From contig CP075364.1 in assembly GCA_019454105.1 (NCBI GenBank), forward strand, positions 1,739,362 through 1,803,361: DNA of 64,000 bases, given 5' to 3'. Shown here one piece after another: positions 31,816 to 40,722 of this stretch (the stretch's first letter is position 1; each line of letters starts with the position of its first letter). Origin of the DNA: Fimbriimonadaceae bacterium. GTDB taxonomy: Bacteria; Armatimonadota; Fimbriimonadia; Fimbriimonadales; Fimbriimonadaceae. Below the pieces are notes generated by a model. The model was not told where the DNA came from. It ran no database searches and saw only the letters and a list, made by a program, of their open reading frames with translations. The position numbers and the translations under genes are program-made.

Positions 31816-34499
31816 CGGAACCCTCCGCACTCGACCTGGAACGTCTCCGTCTGAGCCTGGGGAACGAACGTCCGGCGCCAAATCGTACCGACTTTGAACC
31901 TCTGGCCGCGGAAGACGACGGTCAGGTCAGGCTGCCCGGCGATCGGCATCACGGACAGAGAATGGCCCTTGCCGGGCGTCAAGCCGCTCAATCGCACTGT
32001 GTAAGGGGCGCGGTCCCCCTCGCCTCGAATCTCGCGCACCCATACGCGGTTGGTCACGGTCGCGGCCGATAGTCCGTTCCAGGTCGGCGGGGGATCCAAA
32101 TCATAGCGCCGGTCATAGCCGGTCGTCGCGGCTCTGGCCGCGCCAAAAGTCGTCCGCGCCACTTGTCCGCTCTGGGAGGCGACCGAGACTTGGGCCTCCC
32201 AAGTCAATTGGGGCGCGGGACGCAGGTCGCGTCCCCGGCTCGATTTCTGAAAGACGAGCACGGCGCCGTCGGCCCGGTTGGCCCGGACAAAGTAAGCGCG
32301 ACCAGGATTGAAGCGGTTCGCAGCGACGACCGTGCCTTCGTCTGGGTTGGCCGGGTTGGGAACGAACTCGAAGAACTGGCTCCCGATGTCGCCTGCTGCC
32401 TGCCCGTCGGCGAACGTTGCCAGGGCCTCGGTCGCGACCGTGACGAGGACCTCGGTCGTCGCATAAGCGCTGTTCGATGGCACTCCAATCAAGTTCCATC
32501 CGGGGTTCAGGGCGACGCTGGTCGCGGGCTCGTTGACCCTGGCTCCTACGACTTGAAGATTCGCCCCGTTTGGAGGCCGTACCCAGTAACCAAGGCCCAG
32601 CCTTAACTCGCCCTCGACCGGGAAGAGGTCGTTGCGGGCGAAGAGCGGGTTCCACCGTGCGACCAAGGTTTGCCCCGGGGTTAGCCCGAGCACGTCCGGC
32701 GCGAACGGCCTGTAAGGATCAACGGTCAGAGCCCATGCGTCAAGCCGGTTGGGACGCACAAAGGACTGGGCCACGTCCGAGTTTGCCGGGCGGAGTTCCA
32801 GCCCGATGCCACCGACGCTCTTGTTGACCTGACGGCGCAACACTTCGGTCGTCGTCGAGCCGACCCGACGGAAAACTCGTACGGTCAGCGGGCCCGACCG
32901 TAAAAACCCCGAGTCCGAGATCACCGCCCCGAACGCCAGGTTGGTGACAGGCAGGCTCGACCGGGAGCCGCCCACCCAATTGACCGCCACAAAGTACTCG
33001 CCCGGTGAAGGGTCGAGGAACCCCGCCAAAGAGCCAAAGAACGTTCGCGGCTGGGGCGACGTCCCGGTCGAAAAGGCCCCTGCCGGGAGGTGGGTGCGGG
33101 CGACCCGGCCGAGAAACGGAACGTCGACCGTCACTCGGTAGGCGGCCCCGCCGAACGTCGCCCGCGGGAAGTTCGGCGCCACAGAGCCATAACCCCCAGC
33201 AATATCGATCACGTCGTCCTGGGCGGTGACGAAGAACCGGGTGTAGTCGGGACGCCAATAGATCGGGAAAGACTGCCCCTGCTGGAGCGTCTCATCGCCG
33301 TTCGGGGCCAAGCGGAAGGCGTGGGCCACGATGTCGAAGACACCAAAGTCAGGCGTGCCTTGTTGGGCGAAGAGCGGCAAGGGTTGAAGGAACAGCTTGT
33401 TTCCCGGGCTCAGTCGGGTGTCGAGTACCGACTGCTTGGTCGCCCAGAGCCCGAACAGAGTGCCCTCGATCCGAGACCCGGCTTGGCCCTTGGCCGTGTC
33501 GAGAGCCAGCTGTCCGAGGGCTTCGAGTTGGGCTCCTGTCTGAAACGCCGCCGGGTTCGCGTAGTAGCGCCGATTGAACTCGGCGATGAACCCAGGGGCC
33601 TCTGCCAGCGCTTTGGCCCAGGCTGTGCCTGCCGCCTGGTGCCGTAGAAGATAGACGCCGCCTGTGCTTCCGCCCGGCGGCAGTTTGGTGTTGAGTAAGT
33701 TCGGGGCGATGAACCGGGGAGCCCCAAGCCCAGGTCGGTTCACCCAATCGTAGGTCGACCCGATGTCATAAAGCCCCTCCAACACCGTCTCGACCTCGTC
33801 AGAAGTCGGCGAATCGGGCAGGCTGCCAGGGGTGCGCGCCACCCGCATGGTCGTCGCCCGGACGAGTCCCTCGCTGTAGGCGTCAAAGGGATAGACCTTG
33901 TCGGGTTGGTAGGCGAGAAGGAGGGTGTGGATATAGTTCACCGCCGCCGCGACCGGGTTGTTGTAGACCGGCAGGCGGATCTCTGGACCTCCCGGCGCGT
34001 TCGGCACATAGTAGCCTCCGGCGACGGCGTAACGGTCCTGGATGTCCGCGTCATAGTTCCGCACGCGGATCGTTCCGGCCCGAGACGGAAGCCCAAACGT
34101 CGCGTTCATAGCAGGCCGGGCCGCCGCAAACGTGCGCTGCAAGAGGTTCCGATAGCTGGCCGGAAACGCCCGAGGGCCGCTCGTGTCGAAGACGGGAACC
34201 AAATCGCCAGGGTCGCGCCCAAGCACCGCAGGCAACCGCTGGCCTCTATCGGTCAGAACGACACGGACCGGCAAGAAGAACGGACCCTTCATCTGTCCAG
34301 CTTTCCGCATCGCCTTGCGGGACTCGCCAGAAAGGGCAGCGGTCTGTTTGGCGAACGCCCGAACAGCCGGGTTCGTCGTTTGGTCGAAGTCGACCGGCGA
34401 CCTCACGCTCGAGACATCGACCAAGAGCTCGGCGGCGAGGCCAGTCAAGGGGACAAAGAGCAGGGCCGCCCACAAGGAGCGCAAAAAAATCGACTTCAT
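31812..34499 (-). CDS. Large exported protein of unknown function (895 aa)
   Basis: 895 residues with a signal peptide (MKSIFLRSLWAALLFVPLTGLAA). Residues ~60-400 are mixed alpha/beta, with a region that looks gluzincin-like in layout (AAAVNYIHTLLLAYQ, YDIGSTYDWVNRPGLGAPRF), but no HExxH motif is present. The C-terminal half is beta-rich with a recurrent ALNPGWNLIGVPSN / AYFVRANRADG pattern typical of surface proteins in this type of bacterium. The final 60 residues form one more beta domain ending in QVECGGFR. Heads an operon with a lipoprotein and an LptA-like protein. Function unknown. Confidence 0.75.
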   Translation of the reverse strand: MKSIFLRSLWAALLFVPLTGLAAELLVDVSSVRSPVDFDQTTNPAVRAFAKQTAALSGESRKAMRKAGQMKGPFFLPVRVVLTDRGQRLPAVLGRDPGDLVPVFDTSGPRAFPASYRNLLQRTFAAARPAMNATFGLPSRAGTIRVRNYDADIQDRYAVAGGYYVPNAPGGPEIRLPVYNNPVAAAVNYIHTLLLAYQPDKVYPFDAYSEGLVRATTMRVARTPGSLPDSPTSDEVETVLEGLYDIGSTYDWVNRPGLGAPRFIAPNLLNTKLPPGGSTGGVYLLRHQAAGTAWAKALAEAPGFIAEFNRRYYANPAAFQTGAQLEALGQLALDTAKGQAGSRIEGTLFGLWATKQSVLDTRLSPGNKLFLQPLPLFAQQGTPDFGVFDIVAHAFRLAPNGDETLQQGQSFPIYWRPDYTRFFVTAQDDVIDIAGGYGSVAPNFPRATFGGAAYRVTVDVPFLGRVARTHLPAGAFSTGTSPQPRTFFGSLAGFLDPSPGEYFVAVNWVGGSRSSLPVTNLAFGAVISDSGFLRSGPLTVRVFRRVGSTTTEVLRRQVNKSVGGIGLELRPANSDVAQSFVRPNRLDAWALTVDPYRPFAPDVLGLTPGQTLVARWNPLFARNDLFPVEGELRLGLGYWVRPPNGANLQVVGARVNEPATSVALNPGWNLIGVPSNSAYATTEVLVTVATEALATFADGQAAGDIGSQFFEFVPNPANPDEGTVVAANRFNPGRAYFVRANRADGAVLVFQKSSRGRDLRPAPQLTWEAQVSVASQSGQVARTTFGAARAATTGYDRRYDLDPPPTWNGLSAATVTNRVWVREIRGEGDRAPYTVRLSGLTPGKGHSLSVMPIAGQPDLTVVFRGQRFKVGTIWRRTFVPQAQTETFQVECGGFR

Positions 34500-34526
34500 G
34501 ATGGTTCACGCCGGGCATTCCCGGCT

Positions 34527-35819
34527 CTAGAGATTGAGGGATTCTATCTGGCTTATGGTTCGGCTTGTCCGCTCGTCCGCTGTTCCAATGACGACATAGT
34601 AGTACGTCTGGCCCTTGACAAGGCGTGGTCCGTCATACCGCAAAGACGTTCCCGTGGCGGGCCGGGAGGTGTTGTCCCAAACCGGCGAGACACCCACGCT
34701 TGGGAACTCATCGAACAGGAGGACGAAGTACTCGTCCGCTGTCGACACTGGTCGCCATCGGAAGGTCAGCGGATCGAGCGTCGGGGCCAGAGCCGTCAGA
34801 CGGTCAAGGGTCCGTGCGCTCACAACGTCGCTCAGACCGCTTTCGGTCAGATTCGAGAAGTCAGGAAACTTCGACGAGATCGTCGTCACCGCATAGCTAT
34901 AAGTCCTTCCGATCCGAAGGTCGAGGTCGACGTAATACGCCGCCAAGGGATCGGGGAGGAAGTCAATGCCGTCCAGGACATCGCCGGGCCTGTCCGACCG
35001 ATAAATCCCATACCCGGCGAGATCCGGAAACCGCTGCTCGCGCCAGGATAGGTTTGATTCGACCAAGGTTCCCCCCGGAGCCCTGGACTTGGACCTTGCC
35101 GCACCGAGCGACGTGCGCTTCGGATCAAAGGCCCGCTTGACTGCCTCAATGGGATCGCCGGTCGGGGCCCTGCTCGACTCAACAGGCGAAACCCACGTGA
35201 CGACGCTCAGGTCTCGAGGAGGAGAGAGGATCGGGATGCCGGCCTCTCCAATCAAGAAGTTGAGAACTCGCCTCTCTCCGACACGGAGGCGTACCGTCTC
35301 TGTGTCGCTTCGGAAGCCCTGGCCTCCAGCCGCCAGCACGTACTCGACGCCTGCGACCAAGTCGCGGAGCACATACTGCCCTCGCTGGTCGGTAAAGGCC
35401 CGCTGGCTGCTTCCTGCTCCGAAGTAAGCCCAGACCGAGGCTCCTTTCAAGGGAGCGCCGCCATTGTCCCTCACAGTGCCGGTCACGGTCGCTAACTGGT
35501 CGACCCGACCAATGACGATGTTGACGCTCGGAGTCCGGCCCTTGGAGACGTTGAAAACGGTTGTGCGGCCGCGATAGAGGACTCCGTCACGCTGGGCCTC
35601 GGCCCGCACTTCGACCTCACCCTCCCGGACGGCCGTCAGAGAAAAGGCTCCGGTCGGCGAAGTGCGGGTCTCTCCATCTCTCGTGATGACCCGTGCGTCT
35701 CGGACGGGTTCATTGCGGTCGTCAAGGACCGTCCCCTGTACGATGGACGACTTTTCCGTCGTCCCTCCGCAGCCCACAGCGCCCAACAGGGCGAACAAGA
35801 CCAACCAACGTCCATCCAT
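34527..35819 (-). CDS. Lipoprotein with regulatory-like and fibronectin-III-like domains
   Basis: 430 residues from the ATG at 35819, chosen because it yields a lipobox signal (MDGRWLVLFALLGAVGC). Two carboxypeptidase-regulatory-like modules follow (IVQGTVLDDRNEPVRDARVITRDGE; VTGTVRDNGGAPLKGASVWAYF). After a linker, two fibronectin-III-like domains (about residues 220-430) contain strands such as YGIYRSDRPGD, YSYAVTTISSKF and QTYYYVVIGTADERT. Probably a surface-anchored binding or scaffold protein. It precedes the 895-aa gene by 27 nt on the same strand, so it may head that operon. Confidence 0.8.
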   Translation of the reverse strand: MDGRWLVLFALLGAVGCGGTTEKSSIVQGTVLDDRNEPVRDARVITRDGETRTSPTGAFSLTAVREGEVEVRAEAQRDGVLYRGRTTVFNVSKGRTPSVNIVIGRVDQLATVTGTVRDNGGAPLKGASVWAYFGAGSSQRAFTDQRGQYVLRDLVAGVEYVLAAGGQGFRSDTETVRLRVGERRVLNFLIGEAGIPILSPPRDLSVVTWVSPVESSRAPTGDPIEAVKRAFDPKRTSLGAARSKSRAPGGTLVESNLSWREQRFPDLAGYGIYRSDRPGDVLDGIDFLPDPLAAYYVDLDLRIGRTYSYAVTTISSKFPDFSNLTESGLSDVVSARTLDRLTALAPTLDPLTFRWRPVSTADEYFVLLFDEFPSVGVSPVWDNTSRPATGTSLRYDGPRLVKGQTYYYVVIGTADERTSRTISQIESLNL

Positions 35820-35885
35820 CTCTGAAGGCCAAGAACGCGCGAGCCTGGCCGCAGTTTCACCCCCGGGTACCCTTTGACGCCGCCC

Positions 35886-37088
35886 ATGACCGTCGACGAA
35901 CAATTGGACCTGATCCGCAGGGGCACGAGCGAGATCATCTCTGAACAAGAGCTCAAGGCCAAACTGGAGTCAGGACGGACGCTCCGGGTCAAGCTGGGCG
36001 TGGATCCGACCGTCGCTCACGTCACCCTCGGATGGGCCGTCGTCTTGCGAAAGCTTCGCGACTTCCAACGCCTCGGGCACACCGCCTGCCTCATCATCGG
36101 CGACTTCACCGCTCAAATCGGCGACCCCAGTGGCAAGAGCAAAACACGACCGCAACTCACCCGAGAAGAGGTCGAGCGCAACGTGGAGGCCGTCAGCCAT
36201 CAGGTCTACAAAATCCTTGACCACGCCCGGACTGAGGTCTTTTTCAACGCAGACTGGCTTGGGAAAATGGGCTTCGCCGACGTGATCCGGCTCTGCTCGA
36301 GGACGACGGTAGCCAGGATCATGGAACGAGACGATTTCACCAAACGCTGGACAGAGCACCGACCGATCTCGCTCCACGAGATCCTCTATCCGCTTTGCCA
36401 AGGCCAGGACTCGGTGGAAGTCCGGGCCGACATCGAACTCGGGGGCAACGACCAGAAATTCAACAACCTTGTCGGGCGCGACCTCCAAGCGGCCGCCGGA
36501 CAGGAACCGCAAGTCATCGTGCTCTCACCGCTCCTCATCGGCACGGACGGCAAGGAGAAGATGAGCCAATCGCTGGGCAACTACGTCAGTGTCGTCGATC
36601 CGCCCAACGACATGTACGGCAAAACGATGTCAATTCCCGACACCCTGCTCGATAACTGGTTCGAACTGTGCACGGACGTGCCGATGGCGGAAGCGAGAGC
36701 CCTCATCGCCAAGAACCCTTACGAGGCCAAGAAGAGGCTTGCTCGTGAGATCGTCGCCCTCTATCACTCGGAGCAAGCGGCTCAGGAAGGCGAGGAATAT
36801 TTCGCCACGACCTTCAGCAAACGGGAACAACCCGTGGAAGCGGAGACGGCGACGATCCCCGCCGAGACGGTCGCAGAAGGAACCGTCGCACTAGCCAACC
36901 TCATCGCCGCGCTGGGCTTGGCCAAGAGCAACGGCAACGCCCGCGACCTCATCAAGCAAGGGGGCGTTTCGATAGGCGGCGAGAAAGTCTCCGACCCGTT
37001 CGTCAAACTGGGCGTGGGCGAGTTGGACGGCAAAGTCCTTCGCGTCGGCAAACATCAGTTCAGAAAATTGGCTGCGCCGGCAAGTTAG
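35886..37088 (+). CDS. tyrS: Tyrosine-tRNA ligase
   Basis: 400 residues from the ATG at 35886 (a TTG 12 nt upstream is possible). Class I synthetase: Rossmann core (KLGVDPTVAHVTLGWAVVLRKLRDFQRLGH), GDFTAQIGDPSGKSKTR, tyrosine-binding GGNDQKFNNLVGRD, KMSKS-loop variant KEKMSQS and a C-terminal S4 RNA-binding domain (ARDLIKQGGVSIGGEKVSDPF). The position of the HIGH signature reads T47-L48-G49-W50, so both catalytic histidines appear replaced; the rest of the protein is orthodox. The 3' end overlaps the convergent MerR-type gene by 4 nt. Confidence 0.95.
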   Translation: MTVDEQLDLIRRGTSEIISEQELKAKLESGRTLRVKLGVDPTVAHVTLGWAVVLRKLRDFQRLGHTACLIIGDFTAQIGDPSGKSKTRPQLTREEVERNVEAVSHQVYKILDHARTEVFFNADWLGKMGFADVIRLCSRTTVARIMERDDFTKRWTEHRPISLHEILYPLCQGQDSVEVRADIELGGNDQKFNNLVGRDLQAAAGQEPQVIVLSPLLIGTDGKEKMSQSLGNYVSVVDPPNDMYGKTMSIPDTLLDNWFELCTDVPMAEARALIAKNPYEAKKRLAREIVALYHSEQAAQEGEEYFATTFSKREQPVEAETATIPAETVAEGTVALANLIAALGLAKSNGNARDLIKQGGVSIGGEKVSDPFVKLGVGELDGKVLRVGKHQFRKLAAPAS

Positions 37089-37375
37089 GCGGCTTCCGTT
37101 CGAACGGTCTGAAGATGGCGCTTAGCCCCTGCGATCGAGTACATCTCGTCTCGCAGGAGTCGCTTCAGCCTGAAGACTTCTTGGATGTCCTCGGGACGAT
37201 AGCGGCGCTGGCCGCCTGCTGTGCGCTCTGGGTTGAGAAGCCCGGCGAACTCCCGCTCCCAATACCGAAGCGTGTGAACCTCGACTCCTGTGATCCGACT
37301 CGCCATGCTGATCGGCACAGCCTGCCCCGCCTTACCTCTGCGCTTCGTCTCTTCCATCGCCTCGTCGGTCACCAA
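37085..37375 (-). CDS. MerR-family transcriptional regulator
   Basis: 96 residues, essentially only the DNA-binding domain. VPISMASRITGVEVHTLRYWEREFAGLLNPERTAGGQRRYRPEDIQEVFRLKRLL is the winged helix-turn-helix of MerR/MlrA-type regulators, with the HTLRYWE recognition signature. There is no metal- or ligand-binding C-terminal domain, only a short helix (MYSIAGAKRHLQTV). Small proteins of this type often act as repressors of their own or neighbouring genes. The target is unknown. Convergent with tyrS. Confidence 0.9.
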   Translation of the reverse strand: MVTDEAMEETKRRGKAGQAVPISMASRITGVEVHTLRYWEREFAGLLNPERTAGGQRRYRPEDIQEVFRLKRLLRDEMYSIAGAKRHLQTVRTEAA

Positions 37376-37522
37376 GTTCGGCGCCCTCCCGACACTTATC
37401 GGCGGAGACCCCGGTTCTTTTGAGGGGGATCGGGATCGGAAACGACTTCGGGAACCAAACTGAGCCTAGCAGGCCTATTGAAAGAAAGGGCCAAGTAGCC
37501 GACGCCGCCCTCCTGCCGTAGA

Positions 37523-39487
37523 ATGGGTGAACCGCCCGTGGACGAATACCACTGTCGACAACAAGAAAGCGTCCTGCGAGAACTCGAGCGAGCCGCGCCT
37601 GGGGCGCCATTGTTGGCACTTGGCCAAACTGTCTTCTGGGACGAGCCTGTGAAAGCGGGAGTCGTCCAGTCCCTCCGTCGGGCCGGAATCGACCGCGAGT
37701 TTGTCGCCGGGGTCCATGACACCGACTACTTCGCCAAAGGGGCTCGATCCGGAAAGTCTTCTGGGTTCGAGGCCATGGCCCACAACGACACGACCACCAA
37801 AGGGCTCTGGAGCGCCGCTGGCGAGTTCTCGGCCCTGCTCGGGAGCGAGACTGTCGTTTCTCGCGACAGGCTCCAAGCCGCCGGAGCCAAAGTCGGCTGG
37901 ATCCAGTCGGAAAGGCCCGGCTTCCTGGACGAAGTGACGGAGGCCTGGGGCTGGCGAGGCGTTGTCAGCTTCGAAAGAAGCCTCAAAGTGACCGCCGAGA
38001 AGCCCCTGGGGCCCCTCTTCCCGGTTCTCTTCCGGACGTTCGAATGGGCCCTTGAAACGTCCCTCGCGATGATCTCAGGCCCCCACCGTCGAGATGCCGA
38101 AGAAGTCGCGGCGCACCTTCAATCGATGGTTTGCGAAGCCTCGGAGGACGCCGGGACGCTTGGGGATTTGTACCAGCGGCTGCTTCCTAAAATGTTTGAC
38201 CTTGTCGCGGGGGAGCCTCTCGGGCTGACCGCGACCTCGACGACGCGATTGCTCCGGTTCAACAGCGAGACCGCGAACTTGCCCAGGTTCAATCTCTTGA
38301 GCGCTTTTCTCGATCCCCGCTCCGAGGCCCAGGCCAAAACGGCTTATGACAGTGCGGTCGGTTCGGGTGAGGCCTATACACTGGACAGGTTCGGGACCGG
38401 GGCGGTGCCGTTCGACCTTTGGATCCCGGGGATCGGCCGGGGGACGCTTCGGCTCGGCACGAAGGGGGGGCTGGTCATGGCCCCGAAGCCGGTTGGCTTC
38501 AGCTACAAAGCCCGACCGAAGACTCCCGCCGAGTTGGCGGCCGTGATCGAGAAGAAGTTCGGGCCAGACTGCGTCCTTGTCGGCAAAGCCGTGACCCTGA
38601 TCGGCATGCTGGCAGCAGAGTTCGTCTTCGTCTTCCACGAGGGCGCGAGCGGCTATACCGGAACGAGCCGAAAGTTTCATCAGCTGCTAGCCGAAGCCGG
38701 GGCATGCCCCAAGCTCAACCCTGTGCTGAGAGTGCGCTATGAGCCTTGGCAGGCCTTGGCCGACTGCTGCGCTTGGTTCAAGCTGCCTGAGCCTCTTCGA
38801 AGACCGTTCGGCGCGGACGAACTCTGTGGCGCGAGCTTCGCCGCCAGGTTGCCCGAGACCCAGAAGAAGCAAAAGGCGATCCTGACCGAGCTTGGCACCA
38901 TCCGACGACCGCTCGAACTGGTCCGGTGGCTTGAAAGCCACCTGGGCGGCCAGTGGCAGTGCCTCGCCGGCCAATACGTGGCCTTGCATGGCGACGTGGC
39001 CAAAATCCGAGATTCTTTGGCCGTTCTCAAGTCAACAAAGAACAGCCTCGTGGCCGACATTCGCAAGGCCGCGCAAGATCGGGTCGAGGCGGAACGCGCC
39101 AAGGGCCGCCACTGGCGCGAAAAGATGTTCGACAAGAGCCCGACTGAGGAAGACTGGATCGAGAGGGAGCGGCTGACCCAGATCGCCGACGATGCGGCCA
39201 GCCGCCTTGGCGCGATGAAGGCCGAGTGGAAGCGGCTCCAAGCCGAGCAAGACGCGCTAGTGACCGGCCCAGAAGCCGCCAAAGGGCGCCAGCGTCGGAC
39301 CGACATCGCATTGGAGGCCGAACTAGCCCGCGTCAGGCTCGTCAGGGAAGCTGTGATCACGACCGACGGCCTCGATAAGGCTGGGCACCGCCCGTCGGCC
39401 TGGTGGTTCCCGCTCGTCTGCCCGAACGGGTCTTGGTACCGGGCCACGATGGCCCGGGCCGTCTACCGACTGGAGAGCCTGATTTGA
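37523..39487 (+). CDS. Large protein of unknown function upstream of dapF
   Basis: 654 residues, no signal peptide and no membrane helix, so probably cytoplasmic. The N-terminus contains an alpha/beta region with motifs such as LLALGQTVFWDEPVKAGVV and FVAGVHDTDYFAK. The middle (residues ~200-400) is mixed. Residues ~480-620 are charged and helical, likely coiled coil (RKAAQDRVEAERAKGRHWREKMF; AEWKRLQAEQDALV). It ends in WWFPLVCPNGSWYRATMARAVYRLESLI. The stop overlaps the TTG start of dapF (TTGA), so the two are translationally coupled. I do not recognise the family. Confidence 0.75.
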   Translation: MGEPPVDEYHCRQQESVLRELERAAPGAPLLALGQTVFWDEPVKAGVVQSLRRAGIDREFVAGVHDTDYFAKGARSGKSSGFEAMAHNDTTTKGLWSAAGEFSALLGSETVVSRDRLQAAGAKVGWIQSERPGFLDEVTEAWGWRGVVSFERSLKVTAEKPLGPLFPVLFRTFEWALETSLAMISGPHRRDAEEVAAHLQSMVCEASEDAGTLGDLYQRLLPKMFDLVAGEPLGLTATSTTRLLRFNSETANLPRFNLLSAFLDPRSEAQAKTAYDSAVGSGEAYTLDRFGTGAVPFDLWIPGIGRGTLRLGTKGGLVMAPKPVGFSYKARPKTPAELAAVIEKKFGPDCVLVGKAVTLIGMLAAEFVFVFHEGASGYTGTSRKFHQLLAEAGACPKLNPVLRVRYEPWQALADCCAWFKLPEPLRRPFGADELCGASFAARLPETQKKQKAILTELGTIRRPLELVRWLESHLGGQWQCLAGQYVALHGDVAKIRDSLAVLKSTKNSLVADIRKAAQDRVEAERAKGRHWREKMFDKSPTEEDWIERERLTQIADDAASRLGAMKAEWKRLQAEQDALVTGPEAAKGRQRRTDIALEAELARVRLVREAVITTDGLDKAGHRPSAWWFPLVCPNGSWYRATMARAVYRLESLI

Positions 39488-40329
39488 GAGTCGTCCGGTT
39501 CTGGAAGACGGAGAGTGTCGGCAACCACTTTGTGCTTGTAGACGCCCGGGACCTTCGAGGCGCGGATCTTCCGCAGGCCGCGATCGAACTGTGCGCCCAC
39601 CGTTTTGGCATCGGGGCCGACGGTCTCCTCGCCGTCGAACCCTCAGACCGTGGCATGAGCCTCCGGATGTTCAACCCGGACGGAACCGAGGACTTTTGCG
39701 GCAACGGTCTCCGGTGCGCCGGCCTGCACGGCCACCTCGAAAAGTGGGTCGGAACGTCCTTCGAGATCTTGCACGGGGGACTCTGGGTGCCCTGTGAGGT
39801 CAGCGGTGGCCGGGTCTCGGTCACCCTGCCTCCGGCCACCTTCGATGCTGCCAGCGTGCCGACAAGCCTGCCCGCTGGACAAGCCACGGTCGCCGGGCTG
39901 ACCGGTGTGCCTGTCTCGACCGGTTCGCCGCACTTCGTCGCCATCGTGCCCGAGCTACCCCATGATGAGACTTTCGTCCGGGTCAGCCGAGCGATCGAGA
40001 CCGCTCCAGAGTTTCCCGAGTCGATCAGCGTCATGTGGACCAAGGCCTTGAGTCCGAGAAGGCTCGCCCTGCGGATTTGGGAGCGAGGGGTCGGTGAGAC
40101 GTTCGGATGCGGCACTGGTAGCGTGGCCGCGGCAGCAGTCTGGGCAAGACAGGCCGCATTGACGGGCGAGATTCAGGTCGACAATCCGGGTGGGCCCGTG
40201 GCCGTCGATCTACTTGATGGCGAGGTCGTTTCCTCGACGTCGCCCACCCGGGTGTTCTCGGGTGAAGTCAGCCTGAGTTCCCGGAGCCTTCTAAGTACCG
40301 CCGCATGGCCGCCAACGTCTCTTCACTGA
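39484..40329 (+). CDS. dapF: Diaminopimelate epimerase
   Basis: 281 residues from a TTG at 39484 that overlaps the upstream stop (TTGA). It interconverts LL- and meso-diaminopimelate for lysine and peptidoglycan synthesis. Both catalytic cysteines are present: C72 in DFCGNGLRCAG and C209 in GETFGCGTGS, with the NPDGTEDFCGNG signature intact. The extension RSLLSTAAWPPTSLH at the C-terminus runs antisense into the convergent DtxR/MntR-type gene, giving a 62-nt overlap. No other lysine-pathway gene is nearby. Confidence 0.95.
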   Translation: MRVVRFWKTESVGNHFVLVDARDLRGADLPQAAIELCAHRFGIGADGLLAVEPSDRGMSLRMFNPDGTEDFCGNGLRCAGLHGHLEKWVGTSFEILHGGLWVPCEVSGGRVSVTLPPATFDAASVPTSLPAGQATVAGLTGVPVSTGSPHFVAIVPELPHDETFVRVSRAIETAPEFPESISVMWTKALSPRRLALRIWERGVGETFGCGTGSVAAAAVWARQAALTGEIQVDNPGGPVAVDLLDGEVVSSTSPTRVFSGEVSLSSRSLLSTAAWPPTSLH

Positions 40330-40672
40330 CGTGGTGCTCGATCCCTTCAGAGTCGCTTTCGGCTTGATGCGACGAGACGCCGAGAGCCTCAAGGAACTCG
40401 CGTACCAGCCGGTGACGGGCCCGGACGCTCGCGGCGAGCCTCTCGCCAGCTTGGGTCAGAGTCACGCCTCGATAGGGAGGAGCCACCACAAAGCCATCCC
40501 GCTCCAGCCTTCGGACCGTCTTGGTCACGCTGGCCTGGCTCACCCCAAAGCGCGCCGCCAACTGGCCGGGCCGTGCCCGCCCATAGTCCTCGACCAACGT
40601 CTGGATCAGTTCCACGTAGTCTTCGGCGAGTTCCGAGCTATGGTCGTCGCGAGTCCGCTGAAATCGATTCAA
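40268..40672 (-). CDS. DtxR/MntR-family metal-dependent regulator
   Basis: 134 residues. The N-terminal winged helix (DYVELIQTLVEDYGRARPGQLAARFGVSQASVTKTVRRLERDGFVVAPPYRGVTLTQAGERLA) is followed by a dimerisation helix bundle with metal-ligand-type residues (ARHRLVREFLEALGVSSHQAESDSEGIEHHVSEETLAAM). Length without an SH3-like domain fits MntR, the manganese-responsive repressor, rather than full-length DtxR/IdeR. No metal transporter gene is adjacent, so the target is not visible. Overlaps dapF tail-to-tail. Confidence 0.9.
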   Translation of the reverse strand: MNRFQRTRDDHSSELAEDYVELIQTLVEDYGRARPGQLAARFGVSQASVTKTVRRLERDGFVVAPPYRGVTLTQAGERLAASVRARHRLVREFLEALGVSSHQAESDSEGIEHHVSEETLAAMRRYLEGSGNSG

Positions 40673-40722
40673 GTCTGGGCCGAGTATGCCCCTTTGTGCC
40701 CTTCGATGGGTAGATTCATACT

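Noticed and set aside
35820-35885. T-box or other tRNA-sensing leader before tyrS
   Set aside because: The gap is only ~66 nt and shows no T-box sequence; hisS likewise has none because it sits inside an operon.
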